Shown: positions 53,698-62,972 of the stretch, one piece after another | Position numbering within the stretch: the stretch's first letter is position 1 | How the letters are laid out: every line of letters starts with the position of its first letter | From: Acetobacter conturbans | Lineage (GTDB): Bacteria; Pseudomonadota; Alphaproteobacteria; Acetobacterales; Acetobacteraceae | Direction of reading: 5' to 3' | Length of the DNA: 64,000 bases | NCBI RefSeq assembly: GCF_011516755.1 | Contig: NZ_WOSY01000002.1 | Coordinates: forward strand, 124,001-188,000 | Translations under genes and position numbers: made by a program | Notes under the pieces: model-generated | Told to the model about the DNA's origin: nothing | Databases searched by the model: none | The model's input: the letters and a program-made list of their open reading frames with translations, nothing else

Positions 53698-55018
53698 CGC
53701 CAGTTCCGAAACGTCGGAGTCAGGTCCGCAGGCTGCCGACGTGTTTACTGCATCGGGAGAGCCTGTCGTCGCTTCCCTCTGGCAGAGACTTCCGCCAAAC
53801 GGGCGCCTTTTCGTCCGTTTCTGGGGCGGCGTTTCTGTAACGGCCCTGCTTTTCGCGATCGGGCTTCAGGAGTGGTCGGGGCTTCATCCGAAAAAGCCTC
53901 TGCCGTCGTCTTCCAGCTCGGCCCAGCAAACCGCGAATGCGCAAACATCCCCCCCTGTGCTGGCGGAGACCACCCCACCTGCACAGCAGGAGGGGACCAC
54001 GCAGGATGCCGCTGCTTCTGATGTCGTTCCGGGTGTAGCTCCCATTCCGGCACCGATTCAGGACATGCTGGAAGCCGTTCCCGGCGATGCGGGCCACAGC
54101 TTGCCCAAGCGGGGTCCCAAAGGCGAACAGGCGCGCGATGTTTATGCGGCAGCCGTCCCGACTATTCCGCCAGGCAATGCGAGAGTGGCCATTCTGCTCG
54201 ATGGTTTCGGGTTGTCGGAAGACATGAGTCTCAATGCCGCCCGGTCTCTGCCCGCGCCGGTGTCGTTCGCAGTTCCCGCCTATGCTCCCGCCCGCACATC
54301 CCTCTCCGAAGTGGCCCGGAAACGTGGGCATGAGATCTTCATTGCCCTCCCCATGCAGCCATCCACCGCACCGATGGATGACGAGGGTCCGCGTGCGCTG
54401 GGCTACGACCACACGATTGAAGTCGACAAGGACAACCTCGAATGGGCTCTCTCCCGTTTTGATGGTTATGTCGGCGCGACCAATGCGTTTTCGGGACTGG
54501 ACGGGGATGCCTATGCGCAGTCACCCGACTTCGCCATGGTTTCTCACGAACTGGAAGATCGTGGTCTGCTTTATCTGAATGCCACGCCGGGCACGCAAAG
54601 AATTGGGCCGGTGATGGAAGGCGATGCCTCGCTGACGATGGACACAGATACGGATGCGGCAGGCGTTGATGGACAGCTCGAGCATCTCGTCGCGATGGCG
54701 AAGGCGAAGGGATCTGCCGTCGCGGTCGCGGGTCCGATGCGTCCGGTTCTGCTTCAGCGGCTGGCTGAATGGGCCGCCACCCTGAATTCGCAGGGAGTAT
54801 CGCTCGTTCCCGTCAGTTCCCTGTGCCACAATACGGGAGGTAATCCCGGTGTTTCACCCGGACAGCCGCTGCATATCGCACCTGTCCCGCAATCTTCCGC
54901 CCCTCCTTCTGCAGAAAAAGTGGGGACTGCGTCCGGCACACGCGCGGTAAGTGAAACACCTCTTGCCGCTCCGGGGTCTTCAACTGCCTCGCCGGGTAGC
55001 GGATCGTCTTCACGGTAA
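53678..55018 (+). CDS. Divergent polysaccharide deacetylase family protein
   Basis: A protein of 446 residues with one N-terminal membrane span (LFVRFWGGVSVTALLFAIGL), a disordered Pro/Ala/Gln linker, then a divergent polysaccharide deacetylase domain (DUF610): ARVAILLDGFGLSEDMSLNAA, LPAPVSFAVPAYAP, KRGHEIFIALPMQP and LGYDHTIEVDKDNLEWAL. The C-terminus is low-complexity Ser/Gly/Ala. This family sits between ctpA and rppH in many Alphaproteobacteria; its substrate, probably murein or its glycans, is not established. Confidence 0.9.
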   Translation: MRFPITNASSETSESGPQAADVFTASGEPVVASLWQRLPPNGRLFVRFWGGVSVTALLFAIGLQEWSGLHPKKPLPSSSSSAQQTANAQTSPPVLAETTPPAQQEGTTQDAAASDVVPGVAPIPAPIQDMLEAVPGDAGHSLPKRGPKGEQARDVYAAAVPTIPPGNARVAILLDGFGLSEDMSLNAARSLPAPVSFAVPAYAPARTSLSEVARKRGHEIFIALPMQPSTAPMDDEGPRALGYDHTIEVDKDNLEWALSRFDGYVGATNAFSGLDGDAYAQSPDFAMVSHELEDRGLLYLNATPGTQRIGPVMEGDASLTMDTDTDAAGVDGQLEHLVAMAKAKGSAVAVAGPMRPVLLQRLAEWAATLNSQGVSLVPVSSLCHNTGGNPGVSPGQPLHIAPVPQSSAPPSAEKVGTASGTRAVSETPLAAPGSSTASPGSGSSSR

Positions 55019-55033
55019 AACTGGAACCATTTC

Positions 55034-55528
55034 ATGACAGGCGCTTCTTCCCTGCCCTACCGCCGGAATGTCGGAGCCGTCATCTTCAACGGGGACGGAC
55101 TGGTGTTCGTCGCCCGTCGCACGGATATGCCGGGCGCAGGCGGCGGTCCGGATGAAGGTGTATGGCAGTGCCCTCAAGGGGGTATCGACAGCGACGAAGC
55201 GCCTGACCATGCCGTGTTCAGGGAAGTCAGCGAAGAAACCGGAATAACGTCCCTGACCTTGTTAGGTGAGCATCCAGACTGGCTGACATACGATCTCCCC
55301 GCTGAGCTTGTTGGAAAAGCACTTCGGGGCCGCTATCGGGGACAGACTCAGAAATGGTACGCGCTCCGTTTCACGGGAACCGAAAACGAAATCCGTCTGG
55401 ATGCGGACAGCTATCAGGAATTCGATGCCTGGAAATGGGTGACGCTCAAGACGCTTGCAACGCTCAATGTCGGCTTCAAAAAACCTGTCTATGAAAAACT
55501 GGTGCAGGCATTTGCGCAGTTTGCCTGA
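55034..55528 (+). CDS. rppH: RNA pyrophosphohydrolase
   Basis: Nudix hydrolase that removes pyrophosphate from 5'-triphosphate mRNA ends, starting decay. A protein of 164 residues: YRRNVGAVIFNGDGLVFVARR, then WQCPQGGIDSDEAPDHAVFR continuing REVSEETGI (the complete Nudix box), and RFTGTENEIRLD. Length and motifs match RppH/NudH. It lies 15 bases after the deacetylase gene. Confidence 0.95.
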   Translation: MTGASSLPYRRNVGAVIFNGDGLVFVARRTDMPGAGGGPDEGVWQCPQGGIDSDEAPDHAVFREVSEETGITSLTLLGEHPDWLTYDLPAELVGKALRGRYRGQTQKWYALRFTGTENEIRLDADSYQEFDAWKWVTLKTLATLNVGFKKPVYEKLVQAFAQFA

Positions 55529-55552
55529 CCGGAAACGGGCTGTATTTCCCCA

Positions 55553-56146
55553 CTACGTCCGGTGGCACGACAGATAATCGCCAAGAACAAGCGCTTCCCG
55601 TTCAAGCCAGACTTCTGCACCCAGACGGTAGCCGTGAAGCAGGCCCCCAAGCACCACAACGCAGCCAAGAACCACCGCCATCACGTAAAGTGACGGCTGG
55701 GGCCGGGCACGTCCCAGCAGGCAATGCAGCAAACCCACCGCTGTCACCCCCACAATCCCCCCTAATACGGCTTCCGGCGCAGTATGAACCCCTGACAGGA
55801 TGCGTGAGGCACCGAACAGGACGGCTAGCATCAAAGCGGTTGTCAACACGCCCCAGGTGCGCCGGCAGAAAAGCGCGAACAGGCCGCCATAAACCATGGT
55901 GCCCCCGAATGTATGGCCACTGGGGCTGTAAAGGATCCGGTGAACCGGCACGCCGCACCGTTCAAACCAGAGCTTGAGGACACACAATGTCAGGGAGCCA
56001 CTCAGCATGACGGCACCCCAGACAAGGCCGTCGCGTGTTCGCCCCAGCAGCAGCAGAACGAGGAAGACCGTGATTTCAATAGGGCCGACGACAGCCTGAT
56101 CAGCGAAATCGCTGATCGTGCCAAGCACGAGATGGAAGCTTTTCAT
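55553..56146 (-). CDS. PAP2-family phosphatase
   Basis: Membrane phosphatase of 197 residues with about five to six hydrophobic spans. The PAP2 motifs read KLWFERCGVP, SPSGHTFGG and SRILSGVHTAPEAVLGG; in the third motif Glu replaces the usual Asp after the catalytic His. Members dephosphorylate lipid diphosphates such as undecaprenyl diphosphate. The gene overlaps the polymerase gene by 4 bases (ATGA), so recycling of the carrier lipid after polymerisation is a likely role. It ends 24 bases from the convergent rppH. Confidence 0.85.
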   Translation of the reverse strand: MKSFHLVLGTISDFADQAVVGPIEITVFLVLLLLGRTRDGLVWGAVMLSGSLTLCVLKLWFERCGVPVHRILYSPSGHTFGGTMVYGGLFALFCRRTWGVLTTALMLAVLFGASRILSGVHTAPEAVLGGIVGVTAVGLLHCLLGRARPQPSLYVMAVVLGCVVVLGGLLHGYRLGAEVWLEREALVLGDYLSCHRT

Positions 56147-57552
56147 CGTGTCGCGGGAATGGCCAGCAAACGTTTATCCACGCGTTGGGCTAAACGAACC
56201 CGCGCAATCGCCCCTATCACAATCCCGATCATGACATAAAAATCGGGCATTCCGATCGTGGGGGCCGACAGCATGGCGGCAACGACGCGCCCAAAAATGG
56301 AGGCCAAAAAACCTTCGATGACAAGGCTTTCATCTGAGTGCGGCTGTGCCCTTAACGCGGCCCCGGCGGCCATCACCAGTTTCCAGTCGAAGACGAGCAG
56401 CGCGATGACCCCGATGACCCCGACCGATGCCAACAGGCCGGCTGCCAAGCTGGAAGAACGATTACTCCCCCACCCGGCCCCGAGACCATATGTCTCCCGG
56501 AAGACCGTCATCGCATCCGCATCGGCCTGACTGCGCTCCTTGTAGGATGCACTCTGCTTTTTGTCGGCCGTACTTTCCGCGACTGTCTGTGCTGCCGTAA
56601 CGACTGACGGAACAAACGTCACCACCGTTACCATCATCATGCCGAGGATGACGCCGCCGATCATTGCGAGCTGTCCGATGCGCCCCAGCAGCCGCGCGCT
56701 TCCGGTCACCACGACGAGGAAAGGCAGCAACATCAGACCAATGGCCACCGATGCGAAGCCCGTCGTGGATGTCGTCAGACACAGGGCCAGAGTGGAGGCC
56801 CAGATCAGTGGCCTCATGCCTTTGACCTTGTACCCCTTCAGGGTAAGCCAGAGGCAGGTGAACACGACGCCACAAAGATAAGAGGCGCAGGCGGATGGCT
56901 CCGTAAACGAGGCATTGATACGCGGGAGAGGACCCGCCGTCTGTCCATCCAGCACTGCCCAGCCGGTGTTCGAATAGAACAACTCACGCGGGAATGGCGG
57001 CACGTGGATTGTTCTCGCCAGGAACTGCCAGACGCAAATGCCCACCAGCAGCCAGCAGGTGAGCATGAAGGCGTTAAAGAAAGAGGCGATTTTAATCTGA
57101 CTGCGCGTGACATATTGCGCTGCGAACACCATGAGAATGACGTTCACAATGAGGTAGGCGTCCTGCGTGATGTTGCCGAAACTGGGTGCCAGAAGCGACT
57201 GTGTACCCGCCGCATCCACCTTCTGGGGCCAGACCAAAACCTTGTTATGAAAAATCCGGGGCATCGCCTGCGATGCGAAGACGGCCCACACACCGTTGAA
57301 GACCATGGCGCTGCACAGCGTGCGGACATCCTGCTGCGCGGGATAACGGGCGCCCAGAATTTTCTGCAGCATGATGTAGGAGAGGAAGGAAAGCCCGGGA
57401 GCCAGCGTCGGTTGCAGACATATCCCTCCCAGCGACAGCACGGCTGCCGCGGGAAATATCCCTGCAACGATCACCATCTGGAGCAGCCGTTCCGGTTTGC
57501 CCCAGAAAAAGATACTGAGCGGAAGCAGGATCACTCCCATCAAGGGAAGCAT
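56143..57552 (-). CDS. Wzy-like polysaccharide polymerase (O-antigen ligase superfamily)
   Basis: Integral membrane protein of 469 residues with roughly eleven hydrophobic spans. It has a periplasmic loop with ARTIHVPPFPRELFYSNTGWA and GPLPRINASFTEPSACASYL, the latter matching the sequence pattern before the large loop of O-antigen polymerase/ligase proteins, and GLGAGWGSNRSSSLAAGLLASVG near the C-terminal part. Wzy enzymes join repeat units at the outer face of the inner membrane. It lies between a GT4 gene (44 bases upstream) and the PAP2 gene. Confidence 0.82.
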   Translation of the reverse strand: MLPLMGVILLPLSIFFWGKPERLLQMVIVAGIFPAAAVLSLGGICLQPTLAPGLSFLSYIMLQKILGARYPAQQDVRTLCSAMVFNGVWAVFASQAMPRIFHNKVLVWPQKVDAAGTQSLLAPSFGNITQDAYLIVNVILMVFAAQYVTRSQIKIASFFNAFMLTCWLLVGICVWQFLARTIHVPPFPRELFYSNTGWAVLDGQTAGPLPRINASFTEPSACASYLCGVVFTCLWLTLKGYKVKGMRPLIWASTLALCLTTSTTGFASVAIGLMLLPFLVVVTGSARLLGRIGQLAMIGGVILGMMMVTVVTFVPSVVTAAQTVAESTADKKQSASYKERSQADADAMTVFRETYGLGAGWGSNRSSSLAAGLLASVGVIGVIALLVFDWKLVMAAGAALRAQPHSDESLVIEGFLASIFGRVVAAMLSAPTIGMPDFYVMIGIVIGAIARVRLAQRVDKRLLAIPATR

Positions 57553-57596
57553 CAGTCGTGGTATCCTGCGTTGCTACAGCCCATGATCCCTCTCTT

Positions 57597-58754
57597 TTAG
57601 CAGCCTTCCGCCATCACATGGTCGGCCAGTTTGCGGATATGCTCACGAAACGCCGGTCGGGAAAAACGAAGAGCATTTTGGCGGCATCTTTCGGAAGTCA
57701 TATTACCGCGCAAAGTTTCAAAGCGGTTTACCGCATCAATAATCGCTTCGGGAGTCTGCTCCTGAAACAGAATACCCGTTTCCCCTTCAGGATCTCCCTC
57801 TTCACGCACGATGTCGGCCGCGCCGCCTTTCCCGAAACACACAAGCGGCGTTCCACAGGCCTGCGCTTCGACAAGCGTAATGCCGAAATCCTCTTCGGAT
57901 GCGAACACAAAGGCCCGGGCGTTCTGCATGAGTGAGATCAATTCCGCATGCGGCACTTTTCCACGCAGCACAATGTTGGGAGCCCCAGCGGCGAGCGCCC
58001 TGATCTTCTCGTTTTCAGGGCCGTCCCCCACGACGATCAGCTTTTGGTTCGGCAGGCGGCGGAAAGCCTCCACGACGAGATCCACACGCTTGTAAGGCAC
58101 CTGACGACCGGCGACGAGGTAGGCATCGCGGGAGGCGGCTGTTGTGGGAGGGACAAACTCGTCTGTATCCACGGGGGGATGGATGACAAGCGCGTCCCGC
58201 CGGTAAACCTTTTTTATGCGGCGGGCGATGTAACAGGAATTGGCGACAAAAACATCCACCCCTGCTGCCGAACGGACGTCCCAGTTGCGCAGGCGGTGCA
58301 GAAGCCACCGCACGAACAATCCTTTAGCGCCTTTTTCAAGACCGCTTTGACGCAGATACGCAGCCTGCATGTCCCACGCATATCGCATCGGGGAATGGAC
58401 ATAACTGATGTGATACTGATCAGGCCCCGTTATGATTCCTTTTGCAACAGCGTGATTGCTCGAAAAAATCAGGTCGAACCCACTCAGATCAAACTGCTCG
58501 ATGGCAATGGGCATGAGGCCGATGTAGTTTCTGAAATGCTTGCGGGCAAAAGGCAGTTTCTGAATAAAGCTGGTCGTTACCTTTCTGCCGCCGAGGAAAG
58601 CCCTCTCTTTTTCCGAAAGGAAATCGACGACAGAAAAAACCTTCGCCTGGGGAAAGACGTTAAGAAGTTCACCGACAACTCTCTCTGAGCCAGCGTAGCT
58701 CTCGAGCCACTCATGAACGATCGCGACTTTAAGATCTGCGTTCAGTTGATCCAC
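57597..58754 (-). CDS. Glycosyltransferase family 4 (exopolysaccharide)
   Basis: GT-B transferase of 385 residues. The N-terminus has VAIVHEWLESYAGSERVVGELL and HISYVHSPMRYAWDMQ, typical of the WbaZ/AceC-like mannosyltransferase group; the C-terminal half has YLVAGRQVPYKRVDLVVEAF, LIVVGDGPENEKI, VPHAELISLMQNARAFVFAS and EEDFGITLVEAQACGTPLVCF. It starts with GTG 58754. It begins the second exopolysaccharide transcription block with Wzy and PAP2. Confidence 0.9.
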   Translation of the reverse strand: MDQLNADLKVAIVHEWLESYAGSERVVGELLNVFPQAKVFSVVDFLSEKERAFLGGRKVTTSFIQKLPFARKHFRNYIGLMPIAIEQFDLSGFDLIFSSNHAVAKGIITGPDQYHISYVHSPMRYAWDMQAAYLRQSGLEKGAKGLFVRWLLHRLRNWDVRSAAGVDVFVANSCYIARRIKKVYRRDALVIHPPVDTDEFVPPTTAASRDAYLVAGRQVPYKRVDLVVEAFRRLPNQKLIVVGDGPENEKIRALAAGAPNIVLRGKVPHAELISLMQNARAFVFASEEDFGITLVEAQACGTPLVCFGKGGAADIVREEGDPEGETGILFQEQTPEAIIDAVNRFETLRGNMTSERCRQNALRFSRPAFREHIRKLADHVMAEGC

Positions 58755-58918
58755 GTGCCTTGATCCTCATTCTTTGTCGTGTTGCATGAAATCATGCGTC
58801 ACCCATCTCTTAATTCGTGAGGCAAACGCATCTGCTGAGCAGTCGAGTTGTTAGCAAAACATTTACATTTTTACGCCACGAGTAAACCGAGACGACATTT
58901 CCAGAAAGGGTCCCGGCT

Positions 58919-59101
58919 ATGAACTTGTCTTCAAAAACGGATTCAAACGCGTCTAGCAGTGGGTACGACGAGCACTCTGAAAACACAACCAACGACAGAT
59001 TATCTTCTGCTCGCGGTATTATCTTCGGGACACTCCTCGGAATTGGCGCTTGGACCCCTATTGTTGTCGGAGGACTGGCACTTCTTAAATGCAAGCCCTG
59101 A
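58919..59101 (+). CDS. Small single-span membrane protein, putative
   Basis: An open frame of 60 codons on the strand opposite to its neighbours. The ATG has AGAAAGGG about 9 bases upstream. The product is a polar Ser/Asn-rich N-terminus followed by one hydrophobic helix (GIIFGTLLGIGAWTPIVVGGLALL) and a short basic tail. It fills the 414-base gap between the two exopolysaccharide blocks. It is unrecognised; the good ribosome site and clean membrane helix are the only support. Confidence 0.45.
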   Translation: MNLSSKTDSNASSSGYDEHSENTTNDRLSSARGIIFGTLLGIGAWTPIVVGGLALLKCKP

Positions 59102-59169
59102 TCTTTACCGACCATCCTAAAAATGAAGCAGTGCAGTCATCTCATTACACTTATATTTGCCCGGAAATA

Positions 59170-59583
59170 TTAAAAAATTCCCGGGTCAACAACTGACAGT
59201 CCCTGTTTTTTTGCCTGTCCTACTTCAAGCATGCGCGCGCTTTCAGCAGCAGCCGCTTTGCGAAAAGAGCGACAATGAGGCGCATTCATTGCAAGGTGCG
59301 TGCCAAACCGGGCGTTGACGGTCTGAGCGAAATGCCCGCTCATCGAGCCGATAGCGAGCGGTGACGTGCTTTTGAGCCGCTTCATCTGACTCAGATAGAA
59401 CTCCTGACGATCACCGTTGAGGGCGCTGCACCATACAATCACGTTTCGCGACGTGATATTCGGAACATACTGATCCGTTTCATCAGCAAGCGGATCATCG
59501 GTTGGAGCATCCTGAGCATTCAGGGGTGTCGCACCGATAAGGCCCAGCAGAATGGCCACGCAGCCCAGATATTTCAGCCTCAC
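59170..59583 (-). CDS. Small secreted protein in the exopolysaccharide operon, unknown
   Basis: A protein of 137 residues, not recognised. A signal peptide (YLGCVAILLGLIGATPLNAQ) precedes a mature part with VIVWCSALNGDRQEFYLSQMKRL, SPLAIGSMSGHFAQTVNARFG and APHCRSFRKAAAAE; the two cysteines may pair. Start is GTG 59583, overlapping the GT4 stop as GTGA, so it is translationally coupled to the exopolysaccharide genes and is their last member. Confidence 0.75.
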   Translation of the reverse strand: MRLKYLGCVAILLGLIGATPLNAQDAPTDDPLADETDQYVPNITSRNVIVWCSALNGDRQEFYLSQMKRLKSTSPLAIGSMSGHFAQTVNARFGTHLAMNAPHCRSFRKAAAAESARMLEVGQAKKQGLSVVDPGIF

Positions 59584-60668
59584 CGCGCCGCTCCGTTCCT
59601 GGCGATTGCCATGAGGGCTCGGGCCGCATTATCCCATGTGAACAGCTTTGCCCGCTCGCGGCCTTTTTCCCTGAGATCAGCCGCGAGAGCAGTGTCTTCC
59701 AGCACTTTCAACACCGTCTGGCTGATGTCGACAGGGTCATAAGGGCTGGCATACACCGCAGCATCCGCGCACACTTCTTGCAGAGCTGGGATGGACGCTG
59801 CGACGACCGGGCAGCCGCACGCCATTGCCTCCACGGCCGGCAATCCAAACCCTTCGTAAAAGGAGGGGAAGACAAAACATGCAGCCGCATTGTAGAGCGC
59901 GTGCAGTTCCGCATCTGACACCCGCCCGACATATACAGCAGGCTGAGGCAGTTCGCTTCCTCCACTAAAGACGGATGTGTTGAGACCGCCGCTAATGACC
60001 AGCGGGATATTTTTTTCCTGCAATCTTTTTGCGAGGGTATTGAGCCCCGTGAGGTTTTTGTGGCGCGCCAGATTCCCGACAGCCAGAACGAACGGTTTCC
60101 CCGTCAGATTGTGCCGTTCCAGAACGCCGGTGTCAGGCGTGGTCCGGCTGATATGCTCACTCCCCTCGGGAATCACACCGATCCGTGAGGGTTTGATGTG
60201 CAGGGACCGGGCCAGTTCATCTCTGGAAAAACGTGACACCGTCACAATCTGCGTTGTGGTGTGGCACAACACGGTTTGCAGCAATTTGTACCAGGCGCGG
60301 AACTTCCAGGAATAGCCTTCCGGCTGCGCAAAAACCGCTGCATCGTGCAGCACGACGAGCTGATCGCGCTTGAACACGGGCGCTGTATTACCGAGATTGA
60401 TCAGGTAGCGTCCGGCGGCGCCCTTCGGTAATTCGAGCTGCTCCCATGCCTGCCCGTGCAAACGTCCGAACTGGTGCACAGGGAGATCGAAGGGCTCATC
60501 TTCAGTCAGCCTGCCCTGCGGTGCGAGCAGGACCGGCGCCTCTTCTTTCCAGTCGAGCTTTCCAAGAGAGCGCGTCAACTCTCCGGCGAACCGTTGCACC
60601 CCACTGAGAGATTGCGTTGCAAAACGCCCATTGATGGCGAACGGAAGCATCGTCACCTTGCCGCTCAT
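59580..60668 (-). CDS. Glycosyltransferase family 4 (exopolysaccharide)
   Basis: GT-B transferase of 362 residues. It has FAINGRFATQSLSGVQRFAGEL at the start, QIVTVSRFSRDELARSL, FVLAVGNLARHKNLTGLNTL, VYVGRVSDAELHALYNAAACF and PSFYEGFGLPAVEAMACGCPVVA (the E-x7-E donor motif). This type is similar to mannosyl- and rhamnosyltransferases of capsule and O-antigen clusters. It overlaps both neighbours by four bases, showing tight coupling to the Wzc-like gene and the secreted protein. Confidence 0.9.
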   Translation of the reverse strand: MSGKVTMLPFAINGRFATQSLSGVQRFAGELTRSLGKLDWKEEAPVLLAPQGRLTEDEPFDLPVHQFGRLHGQAWEQLELPKGAAGRYLINLGNTAPVFKRDQLVVLHDAAVFAQPEGYSWKFRAWYKLLQTVLCHTTTQIVTVSRFSRDELARSLHIKPSRIGVIPEGSEHISRTTPDTGVLERHNLTGKPFVLAVGNLARHKNLTGLNTLAKRLQEKNIPLVISGGLNTSVFSGGSELPQPAVYVGRVSDAELHALYNAAACFVFPSFYEGFGLPAVEAMACGCPVVAASIPALQEVCADAAVYASPYDPVDISQTVLKVLEDTALAADLREKGRERAKLFTWDNAARALMAIARNGAAR

Positions 60669-62866
60669 GATGCCAGCAGACCGTAGTGGCGATAGACCTG
60701 AAGCGGAGCGCCAGTCACACCGCCTGCTGTTCCGATCGGCACCTGCGTCAGGATACCGCCAAGGGTTCTCGCATCATAGGTCGCCAGCTGACGCACCGCC
60801 CCCTTAAGGCTTTCAGTGGTCGTGACACCCCACTTGGCTACAAGAACGACGCCATCCGTTTCATGAGACAGCACGGCCGCATCGGGGAAAGCCAGAAGTG
60901 GCGGGGTATCGAGAATAATCATGTCGTAGTGCGGACTCAGTTCGGTGAGGACCAGTTTCACCACTGAAGGCGGAATCATCTGGTCGCTTGGCGTTTTCCA
61001 GTCGGCAAGTGTCATGACATCGACACCCGGCAACACGTCACGCGTGAGTTCATGCTTGTCCAGACGTGTCAGCAGAGAGCGCTCGGTCGTGCGTTTGCCC
61101 GCGTTGCGCACCACATCAAGAGCCGACGGGCCGCGAGTATCGCAGTCGAGAATCAATGCCTTTTTGCCAGCACGACCGGTATTGCCGGCGAGTGAAAGCG
61201 CAAGGGTGGTTTTTCCCTCTTCCGGGCCCGCCGAGGTTATCACCACGGTTTTGGCGCGAAACCGATTGCGGCCAAAAGAAAGGATTGTCCTGACGGCTTC
61301 CACCGTCTCGACATAGACCGAGGGCCGGGCTGTCGGGCGATAAAGATCGACAAATGAGCCTGAAAAGGAAGGCAGGACGCCCAGAGTGAAAAGTCCCGGA
61401 ATGGCGTCGATTTCGTCTGCCTGACGAATACCCTGCTGAAGCCGGTCACGCACAATCGCGAGGCCAACGCCCGCAAGTGCGGAGAACAACAGGGCGACCA
61501 CGATAAACTGGGATTTCGGTGGTCCGGACACCCCAAGCGGCTGCTCTGCACGGCTGATCAGTTCGGCTTCCGGCTCCTGCAATGTCGCTTCGGTTGAAGT
61601 CTGGGCATAACGGGCAAGATAATCCTGATAAACGGCTCGCGCGGCCCCTGCTTCGCTTTCAAGCTGCTTCAGCATGACGTTGGCGTCGTTCTCCTTCGCC
61701 ACATGCGCCTGAAGGTGTTCCACCTGAGCGGAAAGGTCAGCCACGCGGCTCTCTGCGCTGCGCAGATCCTTATCAGTGCTCGTGGTGATCTGTGACGTAG
61801 CCTGCGCAATCTGGCCGCGGACATGAGCGGCGGCGGCTCTGGCTGCCATCAGCTCCGGGTTGGCGTCTCCCGCCGTTGTTGAAAGGCTGGCGACACGCGC
61901 GTTCAGTGCTGCTGCCTGCGCCTCCAGCTGATGAATGATCGGTGACGACAGCACATCCGTCGAACTGCCCGCGCCGGACCGCATCTGAGAGGATCTGGCC
62001 CGCTGGGCACCAAGATCGGTCTGCGCGACGATAAGAGCGCGGTTGGTCTCGACGAGCTGCTGATCGGCGACTGTTACGCCACCCTGAGCGTTAGGGCTGC
62101 CTGAATGATCGATTTCCGCTGCGATCAGGCCATTTTTTTCACGGAAGTTTTCGACAGCCTGCTCCGCTTTACGAAGCCTTTCACGCAGCGGCACGATCTG
62201 CTCATCCAGCAATCCGTTTGCGCGCCAGGTCGCTGCAATTTTCATATGGCGTTTAAAGTCGAGATATACGTCTGCAAAGGCATTCGCGATATTCGCGCTC
62301 AGATCAGGACGACCTGTCCGGGCACTGATGGTGATGATGTAGGAACGTCCATCATTCAGGATCGTGATGTTCTGCACCAGCAGGTCACGCACGAGCTGAA
62401 GTTTCTCCGTCGCCGTCAGCGGCTTCGGCGGCTCAAACTGACCTATGATTTTCTTGAATCGCTCAACGAGCTTCGCCTTCAGAGGGACCTTTTCCATCTT
62501 GGCGCGGTAGTACGGATCGTTGACAAGGTTCAGTCGTTCGGCAACCGCCGTGGCGACCGCCTGACTCTTCAGCACCCCGACTTCCGTGTTGATGGCCACA
62601 GCATCGACATCAAGCGATGTCTGGGTGGCCTGCAGGTCCCTGAACTGGGCCTGACGCGTGCCGATCATAAGTGCGGAAGACGCATCATAGTAAGGCGAGA
62701 GCGTAAGAATGCCTGCCGCTGCCGGAATAGTGATACCCAGCGTCACCAGCAGAACCAGGAGCCACCGCCGTCGGATGATTTCAAAAATCTTCAGGGGCGA
62801 AACATGGGATGGATCAGGAGGTGGCTGGGTGGTTCCATCGAATAAAGGAATCTGAACAGCATTCAT
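60665..62866 (-). CDS. Polysaccharide chain-length/export regulator with tyrosine kinase domain (Wzc/GumC-like)
   Basis: Inner-membrane polysaccharide co-polymerase of about 733 residues. N-terminal Wzz domain with a membrane span (WLLVLLVTLGITIPAAAGILTL) and a long periplasmic coiled coil (KAEQAVENFREKNGLIAAEI, EAELISRAEQPLGVSGPP), a second span (FIVVALLFSALAGVGLAIV), then a cytoplasmic BY-kinase-like ATPase: SAGPEEGKTTLALSLA (Walker A), ALILDCDTRGPS, MIILDTPPLL. Only two tyrosines (QVYRHYG) lie at the tail, fewer than the cluster seen in Wzc. ATG 62866 is preferred over TTG 62887. Confidence 0.9.
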   Translation of the reverse strand: MNAVQIPLFDGTTQPPPDPSHVSPLKIFEIIRRRWLLVLLVTLGITIPAAAGILTLSPYYDASSALMIGTRQAQFRDLQATQTSLDVDAVAINTEVGVLKSQAVATAVAERLNLVNDPYYRAKMEKVPLKAKLVERFKKIIGQFEPPKPLTATEKLQLVRDLLVQNITILNDGRSYIITISARTGRPDLSANIANAFADVYLDFKRHMKIAATWRANGLLDEQIVPLRERLRKAEQAVENFREKNGLIAAEIDHSGSPNAQGGVTVADQQLVETNRALIVAQTDLGAQRARSSQMRSGAGSSTDVLSSPIIHQLEAQAAALNARVASLSTTAGDANPELMAARAAAAHVRGQIAQATSQITTSTDKDLRSAESRVADLSAQVEHLQAHVAKENDANVMLKQLESEAGAARAVYQDYLARYAQTSTEATLQEPEAELISRAEQPLGVSGPPKSQFIVVALLFSALAGVGLAIVRDRLQQGIRQADEIDAIPGLFTLGVLPSFSGSFVDLYRPTARPSVYVETVEAVRTILSFGRNRFRAKTVVITSAGPEEGKTTLALSLAGNTGRAGKKALILDCDTRGPSALDVVRNAGKRTTERSLLTRLDKHELTRDVLPGVDVMTLADWKTPSDQMIPPSVVKLVLTELSPHYDMIILDTPPLLAFPDAAVLSHETDGVVLVAKWGVTTTESLKGAVRQLATYDARTLGGILTQVPIGTAGGVTGAPLQVYRHYGLLAS

Positions 62867-62972
62867 CGCGGGCAATCCGTAGGGCAAGACACAAACAAAA
62901 TAGGCTACAGCAGGATGATGAAAACCGGGTGCACTACTGCAGACTCATACCAGCCCCCGTTTCGGCACGATG

